From Sulfurihydrogenibium sp. YO3AOP1 (lineage in GTDB: Bacteria > Aquificota > Aquificia > Aquificales > Hydrogenothermaceae): DNA of 64,000 nt. The notes beneath the pieces are model-generated. The model was not told the origin of the DNA. It worked only from the letters and a program-made list of their open reading frames with translations, and searched no databases. Position numbers and translations under genes: made by a program. Position 1 is the first letter of the stretch; each line of letters begins with the position of its first letter. The stretch lies in contig NC_010730.1 in NCBI RefSeq assembly GCF_000020325.1, positions 1 through 64,000 of the forward strand, written 5' to 3'. This document shows positions 9,060-17,177 of the stretch, one piece after another.

Positions 9060-9539
9060 TTATAGTCCTAAAATAAATGCCACTTCCTCTGGCGTTTTAC
9101 CTTCTAATAAATATTGTAAAGCATTTAATCCGTTCTCATCTAAAGAAATATATAATGCATCTGTACCATTTTTAAATGGAACAACGAGAACCGGAACTCT
9201 CCATGTTTGGATAAATCTCTGCCAATCTGATGAAAATCCTGTCAAAAGCAGTTTTGCTTCTGTAGTTTTTCCTAAAAGATAATTTACTAAAGCTAACATA
9301 TACTTACCTTCTGGAACTTTACTTGCAGATTTTGCCAACTCTTTTCTCGCATCTTTGAGATTTCCATCAATATAATAATTAAATCCTTGCACAAACGCTT
9401 TTTCTTCTTCCGGCATATCTAAATAAAACTCAAAAGGTATTTCCATGTATGTTTCAATGTTATCAAACTCTATTTTCTGATTTACCTGTGTAGGGAATTT
9501 TGAAGGATGTCCTTTAAAAATTAAGATAGATTTTTCCAT
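9060..9539 (-). CDS. Hypothetical protein with a possible TPR-like segment
   Basis: A 159-residue soluble protein that I do not recognise. Residues about 60-105 (FVQGFNYYIDGNLKDARKEL, then a YMLALVNYLLGKTTEAKLLL stretch) look like one or two helix-turn-helix TPR units. The ends have no signal peptide or membrane segment. It is the first gene of a minus-strand group with tldD, mntA-like and hepT-like; the gap to tldD is 12 bases. GAGGTG lies just before the ATG. Confidence 0.7.
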   Translation of the reverse strand: MEKSILIFKGHPSKFPTQVNQKIEFDNIETYMEIPFEFYLDMPEEEKAFVQGFNYYIDGNLKDARKELAKSASKVPEGKYMLALVNYLLGKTTEAKLLLTGFSSDWQRFIQTWRVPVLVVPFKNGTDALYISLDENGLNALQYLLEGKTPEEVAFILGL

Positions 9540-9668
9540 TTTTCACCTCTTTATGTAAGTTTTTTATTATTTTAGCTTAATTCGGCAGATAAACAAGATG
9601 ATAAAGATTATATGATGATGTAAATTTATTTTTAAATTTTATATGATTTTTTAAATTTTCAATTATGG

Positions 9669-9674
9669 TATAAT
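9669..9674 (+). promoter_or_regulatory. -10 element upstream of the GGDEF-EAL gene
   Basis: TATAAT at 9669-9674 in an AT-rich stretch, about 70 bases before the start at 9746. AAAGGAGAGG (about 9734-9743) is the ribosome binding site for that start. Confidence 0.4.
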
Positions 9675-9745
9675 CTATTTAACGGTCGTATAAATGGTGC
9701 AATATAATGGATATTATATTAAAGGAATTCTAAAAGGAGAGGTTC

Positions 9746-12604
9746 ATGATTACCTTTAGAGTTTGTCCGCATGATACAAAAGAGGGACTGGAAAAATGGC
9801 TTAAAATCTCAGATAAAATAAAGCAAATTTTTAAACAAGAAGTAGATTTTAAACCTTATAAAAACTTCTACGAAGAAGAAGCATTAATATCAGTAGATAA
9901 TTTTAAACCAGATATATATTATGCAAGCTTTGATGCTGCTTTAATTCTTTTACAAAAAAATTACAAACTTATAGGAAGATTTAAAGGTTATTACGATAAA
10001 TTTCTTTTAATTAGTTTAAATAATCAAAAGGATTTCCAAAATATAGCAATAGTTGATAAACTTAGTTCTTATTGTATTTTAAACAAAACAGGTCTTTATA
10101 ATAAAGAAGTTATTTTATATGAATCTTTTGATGAAATCATAAATTCTTTATTAAATGGAAAAGCTGATGCTGGAGCGATATTTAAGGAATATTATGATGA
10201 ATTAGGTCAAGAAATTAAAGATAAGCTAAAAATCGTAGAAGAAATAGATTTGGATATAAGCCATTACTTTTTGGTATCAGAAGAATTTTATGAAAAGAAT
10301 TCCTTTAATATAATTACATTTATCCAAGAATTAGATTTACAAGAGATTTCTCAAGACGAAATCAATAAACTTAAAGAATATCATGAACTTGGAAAAATAG
10401 TTAGGAATTTAATAATACAGAGGATTCTTATAGAAAGCTTAAAAGATATTAATCAGCTAATTATATCTGCAGAAACAGAAGAGGAATTATTTCAAAGAAT
10501 ATGTGAAAGCCTTGTAGAAAAAAATCATTTTAAATTTGTGTGGATTGGAAAGAGAGAAGGAGACTTTATTAAGCCAGTATGTAAGTATGGCAAAGACGAT
10601 GGATATATAGATAATTTAGTTGTAAGTGTCAGAGAAGACCTGCCGGAGGGAAGAGGTCAATCAGGAAGAGCTTACAGAGAAAATAGAATTATTATAAATG
10701 AAAATACATTAACGTCAGAATTTATGACTCCATGGAAAAATCAGCTTCTAAAAAGAGACATATATTCATCGTTAGCTATTCCGGTAGAAAAAAATGGAGA
10801 AGTTTATTTAGTAATTACTATCTATTCAACAAAGCCATTTGTATTTAGAAAAGACTTTCTAACTTTATTTGAAGAACTTAAACAAGATATATCTTTTGCT
10901 TTAAATAAAATAGAAAAAGATAAAGAAAATATACTTTTAAGAAAGGCTGTAGATAATTCAAAAATGTGGCTTTTAATCACTGATTCAAATGGAACAATAG
11001 AGTATGTAAATCAATATGTTATAGATTTGACAGGATACACAAAAGAAGAAATAATTGGCAAAAATCCAAGAATATTTAAATCTGGAATACAGGATATAGA
11101 ATTTTACAAAGAATTATGGAACACTATATTGTCGGGCAAACCATTTTCAGCAGTATTTGTAAATAAAACAAAAGATGGAAGACTAATTTATATAGACCAA
11201 ACCATCTATCCAATTAAATTAAAAAATAAAACACTTAAATTTGTTTCCATTGGAAGAGATATAACACAAGAGAAACTACTTTCAGAGGAAATAGAAAAAT
11301 ATAAATACTATGATAGTTTAACTGAGCTTCCAAATTTTATATCATTTAAAATTCAATTCTCAGAAATAATTAAAAACAAAATATACGAAAAATTTGGATT
11401 AATATTGATAGACATTTATAACATGTCTGTAGTTAATGCTTCTTATGAATTTGAAACAGGCAATGAAATTTTAAAAGAAGTAGCAAAAAATCTAAAAAAA
11501 GAATTTCCAGATGGATATGCAGCCAGAATTGGAAGTGATGAGTTTGCAATACTTATTCCAAATATAGAAAACGAGTCAATACTTATTTATAAGATTAGAG
11601 ATGCTTTAGATAAAGATTTAAATACTTCCAAAGGCAAAATTCATATTTCTTACAACGCTTCAATTGTCTTATACAATGAAGATGGTCAAACATTTGAAGA
11701 GCTTTATAATAACGCTGTTCTCACTTTAAACACAGCTAAAAAAGAAGGAGAAAATGTAATAAAATTCTATGAATCACAGTTAAATAAAAAATTAGAAGAA
11801 TATCTAACAGCTGAAAAGATTGTAGAAAAAGCATTTAAAAAGAAATTATTTAAATTTTACTTCCAGCCATACTTTAAATCAGAAGACTTTTCAGTAGCAG
11901 GATTTGAATCATTAGTCAGGATAGTAGACGAAGATGGAACTGTTTATCCACCTATAAAGTTTATAGATTATCTTGAAAACAGCAAATATATCACAAAATT
12001 TGAAGAATGGGCTTTAGAAGAAGTTTCTCAAAAGATAAAAAAATTTAACTCTTTGAATGATAAAAAAGATAGAACAATATCTCTAAACCTATCACCAAAA
12101 GGACTGCTTGGATACTCATTAAACTTAACATCAGATGAACTATCAGATAAAAACTTTGTTGAAAGGTTAAAATCTTTGCCAATAGAAACTCAAAATAACT
12201 TAGTAATAGAAATCACAGAAAGAAATGTCATAAAAGATATAGAAAAATCTAAGAAGATATTTAAAGACATTAAAGATTTAAATAAAAACATAAAAATAGC
12301 GATAGATGACTTTGGAACAGGATATTCATCTTTAACATATTTAAGAGATTTAACTATTGATATACTAAAAATAGATATGTCTTTTGTAAGGAACATTGCA
12401 AGAAGTAGACAAGACTTATCGTTAGTAAAATTCATAATTGGATTAGCTAAAGATTTTGGATTAAAAACAATAGCTGAAGGTGTAGAAACAGAGGGGCAGG
12501 TAAAATTTTTATCTTTACTTGGAGCTGATTATCTGCAAGGATTTTATTTTGCAAAACCAATGCCAGAAGAAGAAGCTGTCAAGTTAATTATGGAGAGTAT
12601 ATAG
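9746..12604 (+). CDS. Cytoplasmic sensor with PhnD-like, GAF, PAS, degenerate GGDEF and EAL domains
   Basis: A 952-residue cyclic-di-GMP regulator with no signal peptide or membrane segment. Residues about 1-215 resemble a phosphonate/phosphite-type substrate-binding fold (segment KPDIYYASFDAALILL), here kept in the cytoplasm. A GAF domain (about 240-390) and a PAS domain (about 395-510, VDNSKMWLLITDSNGTIEYV) follow. The GGDEF motif is altered to GSDEF (596-600), so cyclase activity is doubtful. The EAL domain keeps E721 in ESLVR, EITERN, DDFGTGYSS (about 853-861) and the C-terminal AEGVETEGQ, consistent with phosphodiesterase activity. It stands alone. Substrate of the N-terminal module is unknown. 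Confidence 0.88.
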   Translation: MITFRVCPHDTKEGLEKWLKISDKIKQIFKQEVDFKPYKNFYEEEALISVDNFKPDIYYASFDAALILLQKNYKLIGRFKGYYDKFLLISLNNQKDFQNIAIVDKLSSYCILNKTGLYNKEVILYESFDEIINSLLNGKADAGAIFKEYYDELGQEIKDKLKIVEEIDLDISHYFLVSEEFYEKNSFNIITFIQELDLQEISQDEINKLKEYHELGKIVRNLIIQRILIESLKDINQLIISAETEEELFQRICESLVEKNHFKFVWIGKREGDFIKPVCKYGKDDGYIDNLVVSVREDLPEGRGQSGRAYRENRIIINENTLTSEFMTPWKNQLLKRDIYSSLAIPVEKNGEVYLVITIYSTKPFVFRKDFLTLFEELKQDISFALNKIEKDKENILLRKAVDNSKMWLLITDSNGTIEYVNQYVIDLTGYTKEEIIGKNPRIFKSGIQDIEFYKELWNTILSGKPFSAVFVNKTKDGRLIYIDQTIYPIKLKNKTLKFVSIGRDITQEKLLSEEIEKYKYYDSLTELPNFISFKIQFSEIIKNKIYEKFGLILIDIYNMSVVNASYEFETGNEILKEVAKNLKKEFPDGYAARIGSDEFAILIPNIENESILIYKIRDALDKDLNTSKGKIHISYNASIVLYNEDGQTFEELYNNAVLTLNTAKKEGENVIKFYESQLNKKLEEYLTAEKIVEKAFKKKLFKFYFQPYFKSEDFSVAGFESLVRIVDEDGTVYPPIKFIDYLENSKYITKFEEWALEEVSQKIKKFNSLNDKKDRTISLNLSPKGLLGYSLNLTSDELSDKNFVERLKSLPIETQNNLVIEITERNVIKDIEKSKKIFKDIKDLNKNIKIAIDDFGTGYSSLTYLRDLTIDILKIDMSFVRNIARSRQDLSLVKFIIGLAKDFGLKTIAEGVETEGQVKFLSLLGADYLQGFYFAKPMPEEEAVKLIMESI

Positions 12605-12652
12605 GTTAATTGGAATAATAGAGTAAGAAATCGACAGAAAGATTAAGCTTAG

Positions 12653-12875
12653 TGGTTATCCTGAAAGCGAAAGACGAATCTCTTGTTTAAATGTTAAAAA
12701 ATCCTATATACGAAACTATTCTAAAATTTTTATAACTTTAACTTTTCCTGTTATCCTGAGGACGAAGTCCGAAGGACCTCTTTTTTGATTTTTCGACTTG
12801 AAAAGAAAAACATGAGATTCTTCGCTTCGCTCAGAATGACAAATAAGGTAATTAACATGCTTTTACTTTCTCTGT
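12653..12875. repeat. Dispersed repeat block, left part, interrupted by the IS110 element
   Basis: The gap 12605-12875 has no gene. It holds GTTATCCTGAGGACGAAG with GTCCGAAGGACCTC (about 12751-12780), then AGATTCTTCGCTTCGCTCAG and AATGAC (about 12813-12839), then CAAATAAGGTAATTAACATG running into TCTCTGTCATC. This last part is nearly identical to the intact block at 15772-15821; the IS110 element separates it from its continuation at 14142. An apparent reading frame through 12785-13048 is only translated repeat. Confidence 0.8.
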
Positions 12876-12956
12876 CATCGTATATTAAATATACTAAAAA
12901 TTTTTTAAACTATAAGAGAATAAGTTTTATAATAATTATAGACATGGGAGAAAAAA

Positions 12957-13102
12957 AGAAGGACAGATCAAGTTTCTGTCATTGGTCTTTTAAGACCGAT
13001 CAGGATGTTTTAGACTGTCCTTCCTCTACTTCCTACAACCTGAATTAGAACATTAGGCTTTTAAGCCTGTATTTAACTACGATGATAGGTTATCAGGAAG
13101 TT
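12957..13102 (+). ncRNA. Predicted bridge RNA of the IS110 element
   Basis: Two consecutive hairpins with internal loops precede the recombinase gene. Hairpin 1: AAGGACAG (12959-12966) pairs with CTGTCCTT (13015-13022), with an inner stem GGTCTT/AAGACC (12984-12997). Its left loop has TCTGTCAT (12975-12982), identical to the left target 12871-12878. Its right loop has TCAGGATG (13000-13007), complementary to the right target CATCCTGA (14142-14149). Hairpin 2: ACTTCCT (13028-13034) pairs with AGGAAGT (13095-13101), AACCT with AGGTT, with an inner stem AGGCTT/AAGCCT (13055-13068). Its loops carry TAGAACAT (13046-13053), equal to the right end 14137-14144, and TACGATG (13078-13084), complementary to the left end CATCGTA. 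This is the target/donor loop layout described for IS621. Confidence 0.88.
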
Positions 13103-13140
13103 TCTTTCATGTCAAGTATTTTATGAAAGGAGGTACTATT

Positions 13141-14127
13141 ATGAACAGCTACAAAATAGTCATAGGAATTGATGTATCTAAAAACTCATTCACTGCTACA
13201 GTTTTGTATGATAACAAGAAAGAAAATTTTGAAGTTAAATCTGACCCGGTAGAGTTTGAAATGAAAGTAAAGCCTTACCTTAAGAAGTTTAAAAAGTCAG
13301 ATATGCTTATCATAATGGAACATACGGGAGTTTACCATTTAAAGCTTGCTAATTATCTGTATGAAAATGGTTATAAAGTAGCAGTAGTAAATCCATTTTC
13401 AATAAAGAAATTTATGGAAGCTAAAATGACAAGAGTTAAAACAGATAAAGCTGATTCATTCTTTATTGCAGAATATGGAAGAACGTTTTTCGATGGAGAG
13501 CTTTATAAACCAAAATCAGATGTAGAAAAAGAAATAGAAGTAAAACTAAAGATATTGGAAGACCTACAACAGCAGCTTACAATGCTAAGAAACAAAAGAG
13601 AATCATTAACCTATGTACCAATGAAAAAATTGAAAGAGAATTTAGAATATTACGATGAGCTAATTAGAAAAATAGAAAAAAACATAAAAGAACTTGAGAA
13701 AGAGATAAAAGAATTGTCTAAGAAGAATTATCAAGAGGAATACAAACTTTTAAAAAGTATACCTGGTATAAGTGATAGGACTATAGGAATGATAATATCA
13801 GTATATGGAAATTTTGAAAGATTTAAGAGTGTAAAAGATATATCGAGTTTTATAGGAATTAATCCAAGCCCATATGAAAGTGCAGCATGTGTAAAGAAAA
13901 GTGTCCGGATAAAAAAGATGGGAAATCCATATGCAAGGAAAATATTATACATGGCAGCATTATCAGCAATAAGGTTTAACAAATACTGCAGAGAATTATA
14001 CGAAAGATTAGTAAGTAAAGGTAAGGCTAAAAAATTAGCATTAGTGGCTGTAGCACATAAGTTATTAAGGCAAGCATATGGTGTATTAAAAAGCAGAAGA
14101 CCATTTGATGAAAATTTTTGTACTTGA
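13141..14127 (+). CDS. IS110-family recombinase (DEDD plus serine transposase)
   Basis: A bridge-RNA-guided recombinase. The 328 residues have an N-terminal RuvC-like DEDD domain: D11 (IGIDVSKN), E60 (MEHTG), D102 and D105 (KTDKADS). A coiled-coil stretch at about 125-200 follows. The C-terminal transposase domain has LLKSIPGIS (203-211), SFIGINPSPYESAA (236-249) with S247 as the likely catalytic serine, and GNPYARKILYMAAL. An upstream in-frame ATG exists at 13123, but AAAGGAGG (13126-13133) sits 7 bases before the ATG at 13141, so I choose the latter. The frame is intact, and the element could be active. Confidence 0.93.
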   Translation: MNSYKIVIGIDVSKNSFTATVLYDNKKENFEVKSDPVEFEMKVKPYLKKFKKSDMLIIMEHTGVYHLKLANYLYENGYKVAVVNPFSIKKFMEAKMTRVKTDKADSFFIAEYGRTFFDGELYKPKSDVEKEIEVKLKILEDLQQQLTMLRNKRESLTYVPMKKLKENLEYYDELIRKIEKNIKELEKEIKELSKKNYQEEYKLLKSIPGISDRTIGMIISVYGNFERFKSVKDISSFIGINPSPYESAACVKKSVRIKKMGNPYARKILYMAALSAIRFNKYCRELYERLVSKGKAKKLALVAVAHKLLRQAYGVLKSRRPFDENFCT

Positions 14128-14141
14128 CATTTAACATAGAA

Positions 14142-14187
14142 CATCCTGAGGCCGTAAGGCCGAAGGATCTCCTTTTTAAATTCTATA
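14142..14187. repeat. Dispersed repeat block, right part beyond the IS110 element
   Basis: CATCCTGAGGCCGTAAGGCC followed by GAAGGATCTCCTTTTTAAA continues the repeat split by the IS110 insertion. The same sequence occurs intact at 15816-15856. Confidence 0.85.
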
Positions 14188-14224
14188 AAAACCACTAATT
14201 TCTCACCCAAGATATCTTAAAATA

Positions 14225-15652
14225 TTACTTGCCTATATTCAAAATCGTTTGCATTAATTCATCCGTAACAGTGATTATTCTTGCAGCAGCTTGGTATGAC
14301 CTTTGAAGCTTGGTTAAGTTAATCAACTCTTCATCCATATTAACACCGGTTAAGCTTTTCATCTTTTCTGTTATGGCATCATATAGAAATTGGTTATTTT
14401 TCATCTGTGTTTTTATTCTTGAACTTTCAGACGAAATAATAGCCACAAGTTGTGAGTTGTAATATTCTGAAAATTTGCTATTTTTAATGATGTCATAATT
14501 GTTTGGGTCGTTAAGACTTGATTTTAAAGCTGTTTCTTCGGTAGGTGTAAGTACGCCGTTGATACTATCTTTTAATGCTAAAAGATTTTTACCGTTTGTA
14601 TTATCTGAATTTAAATATGCATTATTTGTTGCCAAAGCAACTTGTTTAGGATCGTCTATAGCTACAATAATATTAGATGCATCTATTTTAGATAGTGAAG
14701 AATTTGGGTCAATTCCAAAGAAATTTAAACCGGTGCTGCCGTCTAATCCATAACCTTGACTGTGAACTTTATTAAACACATTTGCTAAAACAGTTGCAAA
14801 GTCATTTAATCTATTTAGCTGTCCATTAATTGCATCTATTCCTTTTAAATTGCCACCAAGCTCTCCATTTTGTATCTCTTTTGTTATATCGTTTGTATTA
14901 TTCCATTTTATAATAGCATTTCCATTGGAATCTGTTTCAAACTGAAGCTGTGTATTTGTCATACCGACTACCAAGCCAAAACCTTTAGCAGTAAATACAT
15001 TAACAGTGTTATCTTCATTAAACACAACCTTTGTGTCTATTAAATTGCTTAATTGAGTTATTAATCTGTCTCTTTCATTTAGATATTCGTTGTTAGATTC
15101 AACATCAAGAGTTTTTGTCTTTATAAGATTATTTAACTTTGCTAACTGCTCGGTAATTTGATTGATTTGATTAATTTGGTCCCTTACTTTTAAAACTGTT
15201 TGCTGTTTTAAGTCTTCAAGTGCTTTATTACTGCTTCTTATTTTTCCAACTAAAACCTTAGCATTTGCTATAAATTGAGACCTTGCAGCCAAATCATCAG
15301 GTTTTATAAGCATATCGTTTATGGAGTTAAAAAATGTATTTAGTGTATCAGAAAATCCACCACCAAGTGCATCGTTAAACACATCTTCTATATTATCAAG
15401 TATGCCACTATAACTTTTATCAGAATTTACGCTTTGATTCAAAGAAATAGACCTGTTAAATAATGATTGGTCAAAAGCTCTGATTATTTTATTTAGATAT
15501 ACTCCGCTTTTTGGTAAATCTTGAAAAACCGGCGTTTCTTTATTGTACCCTTCTGTAGTTACGTTGGATATATTTTTATTTGTAGAGTTTATTCCTCTTT
15601 GAAATGTTAATAAGCTTTGTCCTGCTATGGATAAACTTGCCAATAGCGACAT
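14225..15652 (-). CDS. flgK: Flagellar hook-associated protein 1 FlgK
   Basis: FlgK is the first hook-filament junction protein of the flagellum. The 475 residues show the flagellar rod/hook N-terminal signature (SLLASLSIAGQSLLTFQRGI, then NSTNKNISNVTTEGYNKE). A helical region at about 140-200 follows, and the C-terminal helix has EELINLTKLQRSYQAAARII and VTDELMQTIL, typical of hook-associated proteins. The start ATG at 15652 follows GGAGGTT. FlgL and the rest of the flagellar genes are not beside it, so it is either a lone gene or a flagellar cluster has been dispersed, as is common in Aquificota. Confidence 0.93.
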   Translation of the reverse strand: MSLLASLSIAGQSLLTFQRGINSTNKNISNVTTEGYNKETPVFQDLPKSGVYLNKIIRAFDQSLFNRSISLNQSVNSDKSYSGILDNIEDVFNDALGGGFSDTLNTFFNSINDMLIKPDDLAARSQFIANAKVLVGKIRSSNKALEDLKQQTVLKVRDQINQINQITEQLAKLNNLIKTKTLDVESNNEYLNERDRLITQLSNLIDTKVVFNEDNTVNVFTAKGFGLVVGMTNTQLQFETDSNGNAIIKWNNTNDITKEIQNGELGGNLKGIDAINGQLNRLNDFATVLANVFNKVHSQGYGLDGSTGLNFFGIDPNSSLSKIDASNIIVAIDDPKQVALATNNAYLNSDNTNGKNLLALKDSINGVLTPTEETALKSSLNDPNNYDIIKNSKFSEYYNSQLVAIISSESSRIKTQMKNNQFLYDAITEKMKSLTGVNMDEELINLTKLQRSYQAAARIITVTDELMQTILNIGK

Positions 15653-15736
15653 TGTTTAGAACCTCCGGTTTATATTTTTCAAATCCGCTTTTGTAAATAT
15701 TTTATCTAATTCCTTTCAAACACGTCGGGTGAGAAA

Positions 15737-15858
15737 TTTAATAAAAATATGAGATTCTTCGCCGGCTGCAGAATGACAAATAAGGTAATCGTTAACATGC
15801 TTTCATTTTCTCTGTCATCCTGAGGCCGTAAGGCCGAAGGATCTCTTTTTTAAATTTT
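15737..15858. repeat. Intact dispersed repeat block with an unoccupied IS110 target
   Basis: The gap 15653-15960 has no gene apart from upstream signals for flgK and the ROK kinase. The block reads AGATTCTTCGCCGGCTGCAG and AATGAC, then CAAATAAGGTAATCGTTAAC, then TCTCTGTCATCCTGAGGCCG with TAAGGCCGAAGGATCTC. The 13 bases TCTGTCATCCTGA at 15811-15823 match the two target guides of the IS110 bridge RNA in full. Confidence 0.85.
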
Positions 15859-15960
15859 ATAAAAACCAAATATTTCTAACCTGATTTTTTGAATATCCTC
15901 CTTTCAAACTTTTTATAATATAATAATCGTAAAAAGTAAATAAATTTTTAGGAGCTAACT

Positions 15961-16839
15961 TTGATTCTTGGAATTGATATTGGTGGGACTTTTATAAAGG
16001 TTGTTGGTAAAGATGAGAATAATAACATTTTTAAAGAGAAAATTAGCGTTAATTTTCAGGATAAAAAAACTTTTGTAAGTGAAATACTTAAATTAATAGA
16101 AAAACACAAAGCTTTAAAAGTTGGTATAGCCATTGCCGGACTTGTTGATAAAAAATCCGGTCAGCTTACAAACTCACCAAATCTAAAGTTTTTAGAAGGT
16201 TTGAATTTAAAGCAGGAGATAGAAAATCACAGTAATATCAAAGTGTTTATAGAGAATGATGCAAATCTTGCTGCTTATGGTGAGTATGTTTACGGAAATG
16301 GCAAAGATAGCGAAATTCTTGTCTGCTTGACCCTTGGAACCGGTCTTGGTGGTGGTGCTGTAATTGGTGGTAAAATCATCTCCGGCGTCTCGGGTAGTGC
16401 TATGGAGATAGGTCATATTGCTGTTGAAAAAAATGGACTACCATGCCACTGTGGAAGAAATGGTTGTTTAGAAGCTTATGTGTCTTCCTACGGACTTGAA
16501 AGGATATACTGTATGCTTACAGAAAAAAAGACAACATCTTTTGAGATAGTTAATCTTGCTAAGAACAAAGATGAAAAAGCTTTAAAATCTTTTGAGATGT
16601 TTAGTAATTACTTATCAACCGGTATTATGAATATTGCTCATATATTTAATCCTGACAAAATACTGCTGGCGGGCGGCATTATAGAACATTATCCTGATAT
16701 TTTAGAGATTGTTAGAGAAAAAACAAAAAATCTTATTTTTCCATTACCACTTAGAGATTTAAAAATTGATATGGCAAAGCTTGGAAGTTGGAGTGGTGCT
16801 TTTGGTGCATTAGCTTTTGCGGAAGGTCATTCTTCGTAG
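15961..16839 (+). CDS. ROK-family sugar kinase (glucokinase-like)
   Basis: A cytosolic ATP-dependent hexose or amino-sugar kinase of the ROK family. In its 292 residues the ATP phosphate-binding segment is LGIDIGGTFIK (3-13). Further signatures are AGLVDKKSGQLTNSPN, ENDANLAAYGE with the catalytic Asp, and a zinc-binding HIAVEKNGLPCHCGRNGCLE. The start is a TTG at 15961 with TTTAGGAG about 6 bases upstream; no ATG fits the conserved N-terminus. No DNA-binding domain is present, so it is an enzyme rather than a ROK repressor. Its 3' end overlaps the convergent pterin gene by 13 bases. The sugar is not determinable. Confidence 0.88.
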   Translation: MILGIDIGGTFIKVVGKDENNNIFKEKISVNFQDKKTFVSEILKLIEKHKALKVGIAIAGLVDKKSGQLTNSPNLKFLEGLNLKQEIENHSNIKVFIENDANLAAYGEYVYGNGKDSEILVCLTLGTGLGGGAVIGGKIISGVSGSAMEIGHIAVEKNGLPCHCGRNGCLEAYVSSYGLERIYCMLTEKKTTSFEIVNLAKNKDEKALKSFEMFSNYLSTGIMNIAHIFNPDKILLAGGIIEHYPDILEIVREKTKNLIFPLPLRDLKIDMAKLGSWSGAFGALAFAEGHSS

Positions 16840-17174
16840 TATTCAGCTCCGCCCTCTTCAGTTTCCCAAACAACAACTTTTTGAAGTGTTGGGTATCTTT
16901 CTTTTATTTTATCATATAAGTACTTAGCTACATTTTCAGCACTTGGAGAAAAGTCGTATATATCATTCATACATTTATAGTCTGGCAGAATCTCTTTTAG
17001 AAATTCTTTAATCTCTATAAAGTCGTATCCCATACCACCGTTATCAAGTTTATCAGCTCTTATGAAAAGCTCGACCATCCAAGTATGCCCGTGTAATGGC
17101 TCTGGTTGTCCGTGATAATCCGTCAAGAAGTGTGCTGCGTTAAATTTCTGTCTTACTCTTACTATGTATGGCAT
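16827..17174 (-). CDS. 6-pyruvoyl-tetrahydropterin synthase family protein, PTPS-III type (ExxHGH)
   Basis: A 115-residue T-fold enzyme acting on dihydroneopterin triphosphate. Zinc ligands are H15 (AAHF), H28 and H30 (LHGHTW). The catalytic Cys of QueD/PTPS, normally four residues before HGH, is absent. Instead E25 gives the pattern ExxHGH (EPLHGH), which marks the PTPS-III branch reported to replace dihydroneopterin aldolase FolB in folate synthesis. A simple QueD annotation (queuosine pathway) is therefore doubtful. It is the last gene of a long minus-strand run, 3 bases after a membrane protein gene. Confidence 0.82.
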   Translation of the reverse strand: MPYIVRVRQKFNAAHFLTDYHGQPEPLHGHTWMVELFIRADKLDNGGMGYDFIEIKEFLKEILPDYKCMNDIYDFSPSAENVAKYLYDKIKERYPTLQKVVVWETEEGGAEYYEE

Positions 17175-17177
17175 CTT

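Larger units (their letters stand above)
12876..14145 (+). mobile_element. IS110-family insertion sequence with mapped ends
   Basis: The ends are defined by comparison with the uninterrupted repeat at 15772-15840. The left flank ends TCTCTGTCATC and the right flank begins CATCCTGAGG; the intact copy reads TCTCTGTCATCCTGAGG. The four bases CATC occur at both junctions (12876-12879 and 14142-14145), so the exchanged core lies within them. The element is about 1266 bases with no terminal inverted repeats, as expected for IS110. It contains a 260-base noncoding left region followed by one recombinase gene. Confidence 0.9.

Noticed and set aside
12785-13048. An 87-codon reading frame just before the IS110 recombinase
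   Set aside because: Its first half is a translated dispersed repeat (FFASLRMT type) and its second half runs through the bridge RNA hairpins. It has no protein-like features.
13123-13140. An upstream ATG for the IS110 recombinase
   Set aside because: The ribosome binding site AAAGGAGG lies between this ATG and the one at 13141, and the conserved protein starts at the latter.
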